Source: Pseudomonas fluorescens (lineage in GTDB: Bacteria > Pseudomonadota > Gammaproteobacteria > Pseudomonadales > Pseudomonadaceae). From it: 64,000 nucleotides of DNA. Under the pieces are notes generated by a model. That model worked only from the letters and a program-made list of their open reading frames with translations. It did not search any database and had not been told where the DNA came from. Both the position numbers and the translations under genes were made by a program. Positions within the stretch are counted from its first letter, which is position 1; each line of letters starts with the position of its first letter. The stretch spans positions 228,533 to 292,532 of the forward strand of contig NZ_JAGGOG010000018.1 of the NCBI RefSeq assembly GCF_018614655.1, in the 5' to 3' direction. Below, in pieces: positions 17,590 to 26,480 of this stretch.

Positions 17590-18050
17590 CAGGGCGCCTC
17601 GGTAATCAAGCCAACATTACCGACCCCGGCCTTCTGCAGCCCGCCCATGGCACCCATCACGGAGCCATAGTCGACGACTTTATCGCCACGAATGAACACC
17701 TGGGTGTGCTTGCCGCCTTCGTTACCGGCGCGAATGATCTTGGTCACAGCATCAGTCATCTGCGGCAAGGTCATGGCCTTGTCTTGCTGTTTCTGGGTGT
17801 CGACTTCGCTGCCAAGGTTCCAGTAATAGGTCTTGTCAGCCTTGATCGAAATGGTCAGGACCTGGGTGTTGTTGTCCTGCGGCAAGGCTTCGCTGGAAAC
17901 CTTGGGCAGATCCACCTTCACGCCCTGATTGAGCATCGGCGCGGTCACCATGAAGATAACCAGCAGTACCAGCATCACGTCGATGTAAGGCACTACGTTC
18001 ATCTCGGCGACCGGCTTGCGCTTTTTGCGAGCTCGAGCGATTAAAGCCAT
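17589..18050 (-). CDS. tolR: Tol-Pal system protein TolR (ExbD family)
   Basis: TolR, with TolQ, forms the proton channel that powers TolA. The 153-residue protein has one N-terminal membrane helix (about 20-40) containing the channel aspartate D24 in VVPYIDVMLVLLVIF, then a periplasmic ExbD domain. It follows tolQ after 14 bp. Confidence 0.96.
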   Translation of the reverse strand: MALIARARKKRKPVAEMNVVPYIDVMLVLLVIFMVTAPMLNQGVKVDLPKVSSEALPQDNNTQVLTISIKADKTYYWNLGSEVDTQKQQDKAMTLPQMTDAVTKIIRAGNEGGKHTQVFIRGDKVVDYGSVMGAMGGLQKAGVGNVGLITEAP

Positions 18051-18064
18051 TGGAAATTACCTGC

Positions 18065-18760
18065 TTATTCTTCGCTGGTATGCACTTTACGGTGCAGGAT
18101 CGCCTGGAATTCATCGGCGAAGGTGTAGTAACGGCTGATCAAGGTTTCGCTGGTTGCAGCAAAACGGTTGTAGGCGATTACTGCGGGAATGGCAGCGAAC
18201 AGGCCGATGGCCGTGGCGATCAGCGCTTCGGCAATACCCGGGGCCACAGTGGCCAGGGTCGCTTGCTGGGCCGTGGCGAGGCCACGGAAGGAGTTCATGA
18301 TCCCCCATACGGTACCAAACAGGCCGATGTACGGGCTGACGGAACCGACAGTGGCGAGGAACGGCAGGCTCTGTTCCAGCTTCTCTTCTTCACGGGAAAT
18401 GGCGACACGCATGGCACGCGCCACGCCTTCCATGACCGCTTCCGGATCAACGCCTGACTGCTGGCGCAGACGGGAGAATTCCTTGAAGCCGGCACGGAAG
18501 ATCTGCTCGACACCCGAATCCGGATCCGGGTTGCTGCCGGCCTGACGGTACAGCTTGGACAGGTCGATCCCCGACCAGAAGCGCTCCTCGAAGCTCTCCA
18601 GGGCACGTCGACCGGCGCGCAGCAGGTTGCTGCGCTGAAAAATCATGACCCAAGAGGTAACCGATGCGGCTACCAGGATCAGCATAACCAGTTGAACCAC
18701 GACACTGGCATTGCTGACCAGGCTCCACATGGAGGAATGGTCGACGACGGTAGGTTCCAC
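18065..18760 (-). CDS. tolQ: Tol-Pal system protein TolQ (MotA/TolQ/ExbB family)
   Basis: TolQ is the pentameric inner-membrane stator of the Tol motor. The 231-residue protein has three membrane helices: about 15-38 (SNASVVVQLVMLILVAASV), 135-160 (LPFLATVGSVSPYIGLFGTV) and 170-195 (APGIAEALIATAIGLFAAIP). The second and third carry the conserved Thr/Gly-rich channel faces. It is the first true tol gene after ybgC, one base from its stop. Confidence 0.96.
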   Translation of the reverse strand: MEPTVVDHSSMWSLVSNASVVVQLVMLILVAASVTSWVMIFQRSNLLRAGRRALESFEERFWSGIDLSKLYRQAGSNPDPDSGVEQIFRAGFKEFSRLRQQSGVDPEAVMEGVARAMRVAISREEEKLEQSLPFLATVGSVSPYIGLFGTVWGIMNSFRGLATAQQATLATVAPGIAEALIATAIGLFAAIPAVIAYNRFAATSETLISRYYTFADEFQAILHRKVHTSEE

Positions 18761-18761
18761 G

Positions 18762-19217
18762 CTAAATCTCCTGCTCTGAATGTTTACCCGCGCCGCTCAC
18801 GCCGGCAAAGGCCGCGCGTAGAGTTTCGGGAATGGCCCTAGGCTTCAAACTGTTGGTGCGCACACAGGCCACCAGGAACTGCCCCTCACAGAGCAGCGTT
18901 GCATCCGTAGCCCGCCTGACCTGCTGTTTAAAGCGCAGGCTGGCACGGTTCAATTCGGTTATTTCTGCGCTGATCAGCAGTTCATCGTCCAGTCGCGCCG
19001 GCGCGTAATAACGGGCCTCGCTGGAATGCACGACAAACAACAGGTCCTCCCCTACCAGCGCGGACTGGGCAAAGCCCAGCTCCCGTAGCCGCTCGGTTCG
19101 AGCCCGCTCCATGAACTTGAGATAGTTGACGTAATACACGATGCCGCCTGCATCGGTGTCCTCGTAATAAACGCGACAGCGATGTGCGAACGACTGATCC
19201 CCGTTTTGCGCGCGCAT
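18762..19217 (-). CDS. ybgC: Acyl-CoA thioesterase YbgC (hotdog fold)
   Basis: A 151-residue hotdog thioesterase that opens the tol operon, as in many proteobacteria. The catalytic motif RVYYEDTDAGGIVYYVNYLK lies near residues 15-34, with the aspartate at about 20. It acts on short or medium acyl-CoA or acyl-ACP in vitro; its role for Tol-Pal is unclear. The 138-bp gap to ruvB upstream should contain the operon promoter. Confidence 0.95.
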   Translation of the reverse strand: MRAQNGDQSFAHRCRVYYEDTDAGGIVYYVNYLKFMERARTERLRELGFAQSALVGEDLLFVVHSSEARYYAPARLDDELLISAEITELNRASLRFKQQVRRATDATLLCEGQFLVACVRTNSLKPRAIPETLRAAFAGVSGAGKHSEQEI

Positions 19218-19355
19218 ACTCTAGTGCTTACTCCTCAGGTTGCCAATCCGGCCAGGCAACTGTTTTTCATTCTATGAAACATTTCTAATGAAAGAATGAC
19301 GACGCCAGCCACTAGGACAGCACAAACGTCGAATAAATCGACTGGTGAAGCCCTT

Positions 19356-20414
19356 TTAATCGTCCACTGCATCGAGGAATTCGTCTACCACGGGCATCTC
19401 CCCCAATCGTGACGGAATGTTTAACCCAAAATGCAGGTAAGCATGACGCGTCACCACACGCCCCCGGGGCGTACGCATGATGTAGCCCTGCTGAATCAGG
19501 TAAGGCTCAAGCACGTCCTCGATGGTATGACGCTCCTCACTGATGGCTGCCGCCAGGCTGTCCACCCCCACCGGGCCGCCGTCGAACTTCTCGATCATGG
19601 TCAAGAGTAGACGTCGATCCTGGTGGTCGAAGCCATGCTCATCGACATCCAGCAGGTTCAACGCCAGGTCCGCTACCGCCTTGGTGATGTGCCCCTTGGC
19701 ACGCACTTCGGCAAAGTCACGGACACGGCGCAACAAGCGGTTGGCAATCCGCGGTGTACCACGGGCGCGACGGGCGATCTCAAAGCCACCTTCAGGGTCG
19801 AGCGGTAAACCAAGAATCCCGGCTGAACGACCAACGATCGTGGCCAGATCCGCAGTGCTGTAAAACTCTAGACGTTGAACAATGCCGAAACGGTCTCGCA
19901 GCGGGTTGGTCAGCATCCCGGCGCGGGTGGTGGCCCCGACCAGGGTGAACGGGGGCAGGTCGAGCTTGATCGAGCGCGCCGCCGGCCCTTCGCCAATCAT
20001 GATGTCCAGCTGGAAGTCTTCCATGGCTGGGTACAGCACTTCTTCGACGATAGGCGAAAGCCGATGGATCTCATCGATGAACAGCACATCATGCGGTTCA
20101 AGGTTGGTCAGCAGTGCCGCCAGATCACCCGGACGCTCCAGTACAGGGCCCGACGTGCTCTTGATGGACACCCCCATTTCCTGGGCAATGATATTGGCCA
20201 GGGTGGTTTTACCCAAGCCGGGCGGGCCGAAGATCAGCGTATGGTCCAGGGACTCGTTGCGCCCGCGTGCGGCCTGGATAAACAACTCCATTTGCTCGCG
20301 CACGGTGGGCTGGCCGATGTATTCGGCCAGGCTCAGGGGGCGGATAGCCCGGTCCTGGACCTCTTCACGGTCACGGGGGCCGGTGGCCGCGATCAGACGA
20401 TCAGCTTCAATCAC
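19356..20414 (-). CDS. ruvB: Holliday junction branch-migration ATPase RuvB
   Basis: RuvB is the hexameric AAA+ motor that drives branch migration with RuvA. The 352-residue protein has Walker A at about 60-70 (FGPPGLGKTTLANI), Walker B (LFIDEIHRLSP), sensor 1 in LVGATTRAG and the C-terminal winged helix (TPRGRVVTRHAYLHFG). The start directly follows the ruvA stop, so the two are co-translated. Confidence 0.98.
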   Translation of the reverse strand: MIEADRLIAATGPRDREEVQDRAIRPLSLAEYIGQPTVREQMELFIQAARGRNESLDHTLIFGPPGLGKTTLANIIAQEMGVSIKSTSGPVLERPGDLAALLTNLEPHDVLFIDEIHRLSPIVEEVLYPAMEDFQLDIMIGEGPAARSIKLDLPPFTLVGATTRAGMLTNPLRDRFGIVQRLEFYSTADLATIVGRSAGILGLPLDPEGGFEIARRARGTPRIANRLLRRVRDFAEVRAKGHITKAVADLALNLLDVDEHGFDHQDRRLLLTMIEKFDGGPVGVDSLAAAISEERHTIEDVLEPYLIQQGYIMRTPRGRVVTRHAYLHFGLNIPSRLGEMPVVDEFLDAVDD

Positions 20415-21026
20415 TTAAATCATTCCCTTCAGGGCACGGCGGATCATGTCTTCACTGCTCAGGTTCTTGTCCTTGATTGCCGACACCGCTTTGCTGGCCT
20501 CCTGAGGCTTGTAGCCCAGGGAAATCAGCGCGCTGACAGCATCGCTTTCAGCACTGGCCACCGGCGCACCCGGAGCATCCGGCTGATTGGGTACCAGCGC
20601 GAACATGCTCGGCACCACTTCCCAAGCCTTGAAACGGTCCTTGAGTTCCACCAGTAAGCGTTCGGCGGTTTTCTTGCCGACACCGGGCACCTTGGTCAGC
20701 GCAGAGGTGTCCTGGGCGGAGACACAACGCACCAGTTCGTCGACCTCAAGGCTCGACATCAAGGCCAGCGCCAACTTCGGCCCGACACCATTGAGGCGGA
20801 TCAGCTCACGAAAGAAGTCGCGGTCACGCTTACCGATGAAACCATAGAGCAATTGCGCGTCTTCGCGCACCACCAGATGCGTGTGCAACGTCAGCGGCTC
20901 ACCGATCGACGGCAGGCGATAGAGGGTGGTCATGGGCACTTCCAGCTCATACCCCAACCCGTTTACATCCAGAATCAGGTGCGGCGGCTGTTTCTCAGCC
21001 AACGTGCCGCGCAAACGTCCAATCAC
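20415..21026 (-). CDS. ruvA: Holliday junction DNA-binding protein RuvA
   Basis: RuvA is the tetrameric junction-binding partner of RuvB. The 203-residue protein has the N-terminal OB fold (MIGRLRGTLAEKQPPHLILD), two helix-hairpin-helix motifs (LIRLNGVGPKLALALMS and LTKVPGVGKKTAERLLVEL) and a C-terminal RuvB-binding helix (AVSALISLGYKPQEASKAVS). It is separated from ruvC by 116 bp. Confidence 0.97.
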   Translation of the reverse strand: MIGRLRGTLAEKQPPHLILDVNGLGYELEVPMTTLYRLPSIGEPLTLHTHLVVREDAQLLYGFIGKRDRDFFRELIRLNGVGPKLALALMSSLEVDELVRCVSAQDTSALTKVPGVGKKTAERLLVELKDRFKAWEVVPSMFALVPNQPDAPGAPVASAESDAVSALISLGYKPQEASKAVSAIKDKNLSSEDMIRRALKGMI

Positions 21027-21142
21027 GGTTCAAATCCCTAAAGCTTGAGTCAGATCGAGGCCTGACCGGAAATAACGCAAGCATGATGGCCGACAACACA
21101 GGCCTTTCACACGCTACGCACAGAATGATTGCGCTGATGCTA

Positions 21143-21667
21143 TCAGAGACGCAGGCGGCCGCCACGACTGCGTGCCGTGCCCAACCCGTGAGGCAGCAGA
21201 CTGGAGCGGGTGTGGGCATGACAAATAGCAATGGCCAAGGCGTCGGAGGCGTCGATTTGTGGCTTGGCAGTGAGCTTGAGCATGTGCATGACCATCATCT
21301 GCACCTGCTCTTTATTGGCCGCACCGGTGCCAACAACTGCTTGCTTGACCTGAGTCGCGGTGTATTCGGCGATCTCCATGCCCTCTTCGGCGCCTGCAAC
21401 GATGGCGGCACCACGGGCCTGGCCCAGCTTCAGGGCCGAGTCGGCGTTTTTAGCCATGAAGACCTTTTCAATACCCATGGTCACCGGACCGTAGGTCTGG
21501 ATCACTTCACGCACGCCGCGATAAACGATCTGCAAGCGCTCGGCCAGCTCGCCCGCACCGGTACGGATACAGCCCGAGGCGACGTAGACACAGCCTCGCG
21601 GGGTGTGTTGCACCACGCCAAAGCCGGTGATTCGCGAACCGGGGTCGATACCTAGGATTAGAGTCAT
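21143..21667 (-). CDS. ruvC: Holliday junction endonuclease RuvC
   Basis: RuvC is the dimeric resolvase that cuts junctions opened by RuvAB. The 174 residues have the RNase H-like catalytic acids in order: D7 in LILGIDPGSRITGFG, E in MGIEKVFMAKN, and the acidic pair in QIDASDALAIAICHAH. It heads the ruvCAB group; a REPIN separates it from yebC upstream. Confidence 0.97.
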   Translation of the reverse strand: MTLILGIDPGSRITGFGVVQHTPRGCVYVASGCIRTGAGELAERLQIVYRGVREVIQTYGPVTMGIEKVFMAKNADSALKLGQARGAAIVAGAEEGMEIAEYTATQVKQAVVGTGAANKEQVQMMVMHMLKLTAKPQIDASDALAIAICHAHTRSSLLPHGLGTARSRGGRLRL

Positions 21668-21720
21668 AACGCCTGCAGGTCAGCTAAAAACACAATAATT
21701 CAAAACAGCGAAGATCAAGG

Positions 21721-21816
21721 GTGGGAGCTGGATTGCCTGCGATGCGAACACCGCGCAGTATCAGGGACACTGCGGCGATGCCATCGCAGCCTCGCTAAAG
21801 CTCGACAGCTCCCACA
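21721..21816. repeat. REPIN of the GTGGGAGCTGG...GCCTGCGAT subtype
   Basis: Inverted arms GTGGGAGCTGGATTGCCTGC (from 21721) and its imperfect reverse complement ending agctcccacattgg (to about 21816) enclose a GC-rich centre. The core is distinct from the GCTTGCTCGCG REPs elsewhere in the window, so at least two REP subfamilies occur. It occupies most of the 166-bp yebC-ruvC gap. Confidence 0.85.
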
Positions 21817-21833
21817 TTGGATCTTCGGTGCTC

Positions 21834-22580
21834 TCAGGAGAGCTGCTCAGCTACCGATTCTGGAATATCAGCATTGGAATAGACATTCTGCACGTCATCC
21901 AGGTCTTCCAGCATGTCGAGCATCTTGAGCACCTTCTCGGCACCCTCCAGATCCAGCTCAGCACTGGTGGTCGGCAACATGACGATTTCTGCATCAGTGC
22001 CTTTGAAACCAGCCGCGTCCAAGGCGTTACGCACCGAGTAGAAACCCGCGAACGAGGTGAACACGTCGATGGAACCGTCTTCATTGGTCACGACGTCGTC
22101 GGCATCAGCCTCCATCGCGGCTTCCATCAGCGCGTCTTCATCAATACCCGGCGCAAAGGAAATCTGGCCCTTGCGCTCGAACAGGTAAGCCACCGAGCCA
22201 TCAGTGCCGAGGTTGCCGCCACACTTGCTGAACGCATGGCGCACCGCTGCGGCAGTACGGTTGCGGTTGTCGGTCATGCACTCGACCATCACCGCCACGC
22301 CGCCTGGGCCGTAGCCCTCGTAACTCAGCTCGACCATATCGTCGGTATCAGCCGCGCCAGCACCACGGGCGACTGCACGGTCGATGATGTCACGGCTCAT
22401 GTTCGCGCCGAGTGCCTTGTCCAGCGCCAGACGCAAACGCGGGTTAGAACCCGGATCACCGCCGCCCTGGCGGGCAGCGACGGTCAGTTCGCGAATCCAC
22501 TTGGTGAAGATCTTGCCTTTCTTGGCATCCTGACGCTCTTTGCGGTGCTTGATGTTCGCCCACTTGGAATGGCCAGCCAT
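21834..22580 (-). CDS. yebC: YebC/PmpR family regulator or translation factor
   Basis: A 248-residue protein of the TACO1/YebC family, beginning MAGHSKWANIKHRKERQDAK. Members are DNA-binding regulators (PmpR in P. aeruginosa represses pqsR) or ribosome-associated factors that help with proline stretches. The start at 22580 is the family start; the frame upstream is open for 26 more codons but includes the terminator of aspS. It is co-oriented with aspS and ruvC, but a terminator at 22650 and a REPIN bracket it. Confidence 0.96.
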   Translation of the reverse strand: MAGHSKWANIKHRKERQDAKKGKIFTKWIRELTVAARQGGGDPGSNPRLRLALDKALGANMSRDIIDRAVARGAGAADTDDMVELSYEGYGPGGVAVMVECMTDNRNRTAAAVRHAFSKCGGNLGTDGSVAYLFERKGQISFAPGIDEDALMEAAMEADADDVVTNEDGSIDVFTSFAGFYSVRNALDAAGFKGTDAEIVMLPTTSAELDLEGAEKVLKMLDMLEDLDDVQNVYSNADIPESVAEQLS

Positions 22581-22649
22581 AACACAACTCCGAAATTCTC
22601 TAGAAACCTTAACGATCCCGCCCCAGGCAGGATTTAGCTCTTTAACGCA

Positions 22650-22675
22650 AAGGCGCATCCGAGGATGCGCCTTTT
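22650..22675 (-). terminator. Terminator after aspS
   Basis: AAGGCGCATC-CGAG-GATGCGCCTT is a perfect 10-bp stem with short T-runs on both strands, 40 bp after the aspS stop. Confidence 0.85.
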
Positions 22676-22714
22676 TGACTGCGTAAAACCTTATCGCGTT
22701 TTCACGCAGCAGCC

Positions 22715-24490
22715 TTACTCAGCCGTTGGCACTTCACGCAGACGGATGTGCAGTTCACGCAGCGCCTTGGCATCCACCACACCCGGAGCTTGCGTCATCA
22801 CATCGGCAGCACTCTGGGTTTTCGGGAAGGCAATCACTTCACGGATCGACTGGGCACCGGTCATCAGCATCACCAGACGGTCAAGGCCGAAGGCCAAGCC
22901 ACCGTGGGGTGGTGCACCGTACTTCAGTGCGTCGAGCAGGAAGCCGAACTTCTCTTGCTGCTCATCTTCGTTGATGCCCAGCAGGCGGAAGACCGATTGC
23001 TGCATTTCCTTGCGATGGATACGGATCGAACCGCCACCTAGCTCGGTACCGTTCAGAACCATGTCGTAGGCACGGGACAAAGCGCCGGCCGGGTTGGCCT
23101 CCAGCTCTTGCGGCGTGCACTTCGGCGCGGTGAACGGGTGGTGCAAGGCACTGAAGCTGCCGTCGTCGTTTTCTTCGAACATCGGGAAGTCGACGACCCA
23201 CATTGGCGCCCACTTGCAGGTCAGCAGGTCGAGGTCGTTACCCACCTTGATCCGCAGCGCGCCCAAGGCTTCGCTGACGATCTTCGCCTTGTCGGCGCCA
23301 AAGAACACGATGTCACCGTCAACCGCACCAACGCGATCAAGGATCACATTGAGGTTGGCTTCCGGGATGTTCTTGACGATTGGCGACTGCAGACCTTCAA
23401 CACCCTTGGCGCGCTCGTTGACCTTGATGTACGCCAGGCCCTTGGCACCATAGATGCCAACGAACTTGGTGTAGTCGTCGATCTGCTTGCGCGGCATGCT
23501 CGCAGCGCCAGGCACACGCAAGGCGGCGATGCGGCATTTCGGGTCGTTGGCCGGGCCGCTGAACACCTTGAAATCGACTTCTTTGAGTTGGTCGGCAACG
23601 TCAACCAGTTCCAGCGGGTTACGCAGGTCTGGCTTGTCGGAACCGTAGCGGCGCATGGCTTCTTCGAAGGTCATGTGCGGGAATTCGCCGAATTCCAGGT
23701 CCAGCACTTCCTTGAACAGGTTGCGGATCATTTGTTCGGTGATGCCCATGATCTCTTTTTCATCGAGGAAACTGGTCTCGATGTCGATCTGGGTGAATTC
23801 CGGCTGGCGGTCGGCGCGCAGGTCTTCGTCACGGAAGCACTTGGCGATCTGGTAGTAACGGTCGAAGCCGGCCACCATCAGCAGTTGCTTGAACAGTTGC
23901 GGCGACTGCGGCAAGGCGAAGAAGCTGCCGGCGTGGGTACGGCTAGGTACCAGGTAGTCACGGGCGCCTTCCGGGGTAGCACGGGTCAGGATCGGCGTCT
24001 CGACGTCGAGGAAGCCGTTCTCGTCCAGGAAGCGGCGAATGCTGGTGGTCATGCGCGAACGCAGACGCAGCTTCTCGGCCATTTCCGGGCGACGCAGATC
24101 GAGGAAGCGATAGCGCAAGCGAGTTTCTTCGCCGACGTCGGAGAACTCGTTCAGTGGGAACGGCGGGGTTTCCGATTCGTTCAGCACTTCCAGCTCGTAG
24201 CCGAGGACTTCGATCATGCCCGACGCCATGTTGGCGTTGGTGGCACCGGCTGGACGCAGGCGCACCTTACCGGTGATCTTCACGACGTACTCGCTGCGCA
24301 CGCGATCGGCGGCGGCGAAGCTCTCGGCGCGGTCCGGATCGAACACCACCTGGGCCAGTCCATCACGATCACGGATGTCGAGGAAGATCACCCCGCCGTG
24401 GTCGCGGCGACGGTGAACCCATCCGCAAAGGGTGATTTCCTGACCTTCCAGGGTCTCGTTCAGTTGGCCGCAATAATGGCTGCGCATCAT
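22715..24490 (-). CDS. aspS: Aspartyl-tRNA synthetase
   Basis: AspS charges tRNA-Asp (probably also tRNA-Asn in pseudomonads with GatCAB). The 591-residue protein is a bacterial-type class II enzyme: N-terminal OB fold (LCGWVHRRRDHGGVIFLDIRD), motif 2 near residue 215 (KCFRDEDLRADRQPEFTQID), a GAD insertion at about 280-420 and motif 3 (GLAFGLDRLVMLMTG). The ATG at 24490 (MMRSHYCGQLNETL) is chosen by family match; the open frame continues 36 codons upstream without homology. Confidence 0.98.
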   Translation of the reverse strand: MMRSHYCGQLNETLEGQEITLCGWVHRRRDHGGVIFLDIRDRDGLAQVVFDPDRAESFAAADRVRSEYVVKITGKVRLRPAGATNANMASGMIEVLGYELEVLNESETPPFPLNEFSDVGEETRLRYRFLDLRRPEMAEKLRLRSRMTTSIRRFLDENGFLDVETPILTRATPEGARDYLVPSRTHAGSFFALPQSPQLFKQLLMVAGFDRYYQIAKCFRDEDLRADRQPEFTQIDIETSFLDEKEIMGITEQMIRNLFKEVLDLEFGEFPHMTFEEAMRRYGSDKPDLRNPLELVDVADQLKEVDFKVFSGPANDPKCRIAALRVPGAASMPRKQIDDYTKFVGIYGAKGLAYIKVNERAKGVEGLQSPIVKNIPEANLNVILDRVGAVDGDIVFFGADKAKIVSEALGALRIKVGNDLDLLTCKWAPMWVVDFPMFEENDDGSFSALHHPFTAPKCTPQELEANPAGALSRAYDMVLNGTELGGGSIRIHRKEMQQSVFRLLGINEDEQQEKFGFLLDALKYGAPPHGGLAFGLDRLVMLMTGAQSIREVIAFPKTQSAADVMTQAPGVVDAKALRELHIRLREVPTAE

Positions 24491-24599
24491 GGTAGTGGTT
24501 TCGCTTCTCGTAATTCGAAATTCGGTGGAGGTCTTGCCCGGGTCACCGCACATTAAGTCAGGTGTCGGATAATGCAAGAGCTCGCGCGTAGAGTTCAAC

Positions 24600-24821
24600 T
24601 CAGTCTGCTTTGTCGCCGCCAGCCAGATTCTTCTTCGAGCCGGTCTTGAAGTCGGTCTCGTACCAGCCGCTGCCGCTCAGGCGAAAGCCTGGCATGGACA
24701 GCATCTTCTTCAGCTCGGGCGCCTGGCAGGCAGGGCAATCGACCAGCGGCGCTGCGCTGATCTTCTGAATGGCTTCCAACTGATGACCACAGGAAGCACA
24801 TTGATAGTCGTACATGGGCAT
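24600..24821 (-). CDS. FmdB-family zinc-ribbon protein
   Basis: A 73-residue protein with two CxxC knuckles (CASCGHQLEAIQKI, then DCPACQAPE), typical of the FmdB/CxxC regulatory family, with a variable basic tail (GSKKNLAGGDKAD). Its function is not established. It lies 109 bp upstream of aspS in the same direction, a frequent arrangement in gamma-proteobacteria. Confidence 0.9.
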   Translation of the reverse strand: MPMYDYQCASCGHQLEAIQKISAAPLVDCPACQAPELKKMLSMPGFRLSGSGWYETDFKTGSKKNLAGGDKAD

Positions 24822-25022
24822 GGAATGTCTCGGCGATCAGATCACTACTGCGCCGCGCCGGCCCCTGAAAGCCCCGGCGACAGCAAAGAGCGGGATTATA
24901 TCTGGTAAATCGAGGCTGTGCAGCCGTAGCCGCTCGCTGCTCTTTATATAGATCCGGTTGGCGGCGGATCTGCCCCCGATACCCGACCCGCCACAAGACG
25001 GGATCAAGCATCGGGCGGCGGA

Positions 25023-25376
25023 TCAGCCCGGGGCGATCTGGCCGTCAGGTGTCGCTATACGCCCTTTCAAGACATGGACAACACACACCACCCGGACAAG
25101 ACCACTGAAGTTCTTCACACCTCCATAACGCAAATGCACTTCCCGATCCACGTAAGACAATAAAGCACTGACTGAACAGGCATTGATCCTGGCGATCTCC
25201 GTGAGGATATTCCAATAGACTTCTTCAAGTCGCAAACACGTCGAAAAACCATTAAGCCTGACTGATCGGGACAATGGCCTGGCCAGTTGCATATCGAACC
25301 CTTTAACAAAGGGATCAACTTTTATCTTATGAAAACCAGAAGTCTCCATAACTCCACTACCCACTCCGCGTGACAT
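25023..25376 (-). CDS. Ribbon-helix-helix domain protein (RHH_4 type)
   Basis: The centre of this protein, SRSVRLNGFSTCLRLEEVYW followed by NILTEIARINACSVSALLS, matches the RHH_4 pattern in which a short beta strand and two helices form a dimeric DNA-binding fold. The tail NFSGLVRVVCVVHVLKG fits the family end. The role is unknown, possibly a regulator. Three in-frame starts are possible (25406, 25376, 25349). The one at 25349 (METSGFHKI) has GTGGAG close upstream, so the true protein may be only 108 residues. Confidence 0.75.
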   Translation of the reverse strand: MSRGVGSGVMETSGFHKIKVDPFVKGFDMQLARPLSRSVRLNGFSTCLRLEEVYWNILTEIARINACSVSALLSYVDREVHLRYGGVKNFSGLVRVVCVVHVLKGRIATPDGQIAPG

Positions 25377-25579
25377 ACACTTGACACTCCATTGCCAGAC
25401 GACCACTCAATGAATTGTTCTCATTGGTCGTTAAGCCTATAAAACATCAAGTAGACAAGTGCAGCCAGAAGACGTGGAGTTGATCGTCGTAGGACAAGCC
25501 AACGCGCGTATCGGGAAAGGCCGGGAGCCCTCCCCATCGAGGCGAGCGACGCCAGGTCGACGTCACTCGCCAATAGCGA

Positions 25580-26053
25580 TTACTTATTTTCGAGCAGGGA
25601 ACGCAACATCCACGCCGTTTTTTCGTGGACCTGCATACGCTGGGTCAACAAGTCTGCTGTCGGTTCATCACTGACTTTATCCAGCAACGGGAAGATCCCG
25701 CGGGCGGTCCGGGTAACCGCTTCCTGCCCCTCGACCAATTGCTTGATCATATCTTCCGCGCTGGGCACACCCTCTTCTTCCTTGATGGAAGAAAGACGGG
25801 CATACACCGAATAAGCTCCCGGCGCCGGAAAGCCCAGTGCGCGAATACGTTCGGCGATCAAATCAACCGCCAATGCCAGTTCGTTATATTGCTCTTCAAA
25901 CATCAAGTGCAGTGTACGAAACATCGGGCCCGTGACGTTCCAATGGAAGTTATGAGTCTTCAGGTAAAGTACATAGGTATCGGAAAGTAGTCGTGAAAGC
26001 CCGTCGACGATTGATTTACGGTCTTCTTCACTGATACCAATATCGATTGCCAT
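25580..26053 (-). CDS. Dps-like ferritin / DNA-binding stress protein
   Basis: A 157-residue ferritin-like four-helix protein. The ferroxidase ligands of the Dps family lie in the first helices: H in LKTHNFHWNVTGPMF, then the FRTLHLMFEEQYNELALAVDLIAERI segment (shown here in parts). Dps dodecamers store iron and protect DNA from oxidative damage. The start at 26053 (MAIDIGISEEDRK) has GAAGGGGATAAAC upstream; the in-frame ATG 10 codons further up is not favoured. It corresponds in position to PA0962 in P. aeruginosa. Confidence 0.93.
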   Translation of the reverse strand: MAIDIGISEEDRKSIVDGLSRLLSDTYVLYLKTHNFHWNVTGPMFRTLHLMFEEQYNELALAVDLIAERIRALGFPAPGAYSVYARLSSIKEEEGVPSAEDMIKQLVEGQEAVTRTARGIFPLLDKVSDEPTADLLTQRMQVHEKTAWMLRSLLENK

Positions 26054-26480
26054 GTTTATCCCCTTCAATTGATAAAAATTCATTGATCAGGTGCAGAACC
26101 ACTCTAGCAAGAGTACTGGCCCTGTGCAGCCCGTTGCCCCGTCACGACGTGCGGCAAATCGTCCCTGCGCAGGTGCACATCAACGGTGAGCAAGGCTTTA
26201 AGCGTTACCAAAAAAACCGGGCGCTCCCCAAAAGCCCCTGCACCTGTCTAGGACAAGTGTTTGCCACGGAAATACCGCGACCGCCGCAACAGCCCGAAAT
26301 GCTTGATTTGAGAAGGCACAGGCTTTGCTGTTAAATAGGCAGCGTGTCGCTGCCGTTATTTTTCACGGCAAGCCACATAGGCTGATACCCGCGCACGTGC
26401 CCAACGCCTCCCATTGTTCAGAAGCGAACCGTGCCAGTCAGCTCTTCCTTCGTGATCCGTCTTAACGTGAGTTAATCAAA
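26054..26480. promoter_or_regulatory. 427-bp divergent intergenic region with a stem-loop
   Basis: No credible ORF was found. The left part must hold the minus-strand promoter of the Dps-like gene. At 26339-26363 GCAGCG-TGT-CGCTGC is followed by GTTATTTTT, a terminator-like hairpin on the plus strand although no gene ends before it. It could end a small RNA transcribed from about 26100-26330 or attenuate the gene at 26481. Nothing else was recognised. Confidence 0.45.

Noticed and set aside
16740..17670. Open frames opposite tolA
   Set aside because: They are caused by the Ala/Lys/Glu repeats of TolA, which read as Phe/Leu/Ser-rich on the other strand. No ribosome sites or family features.
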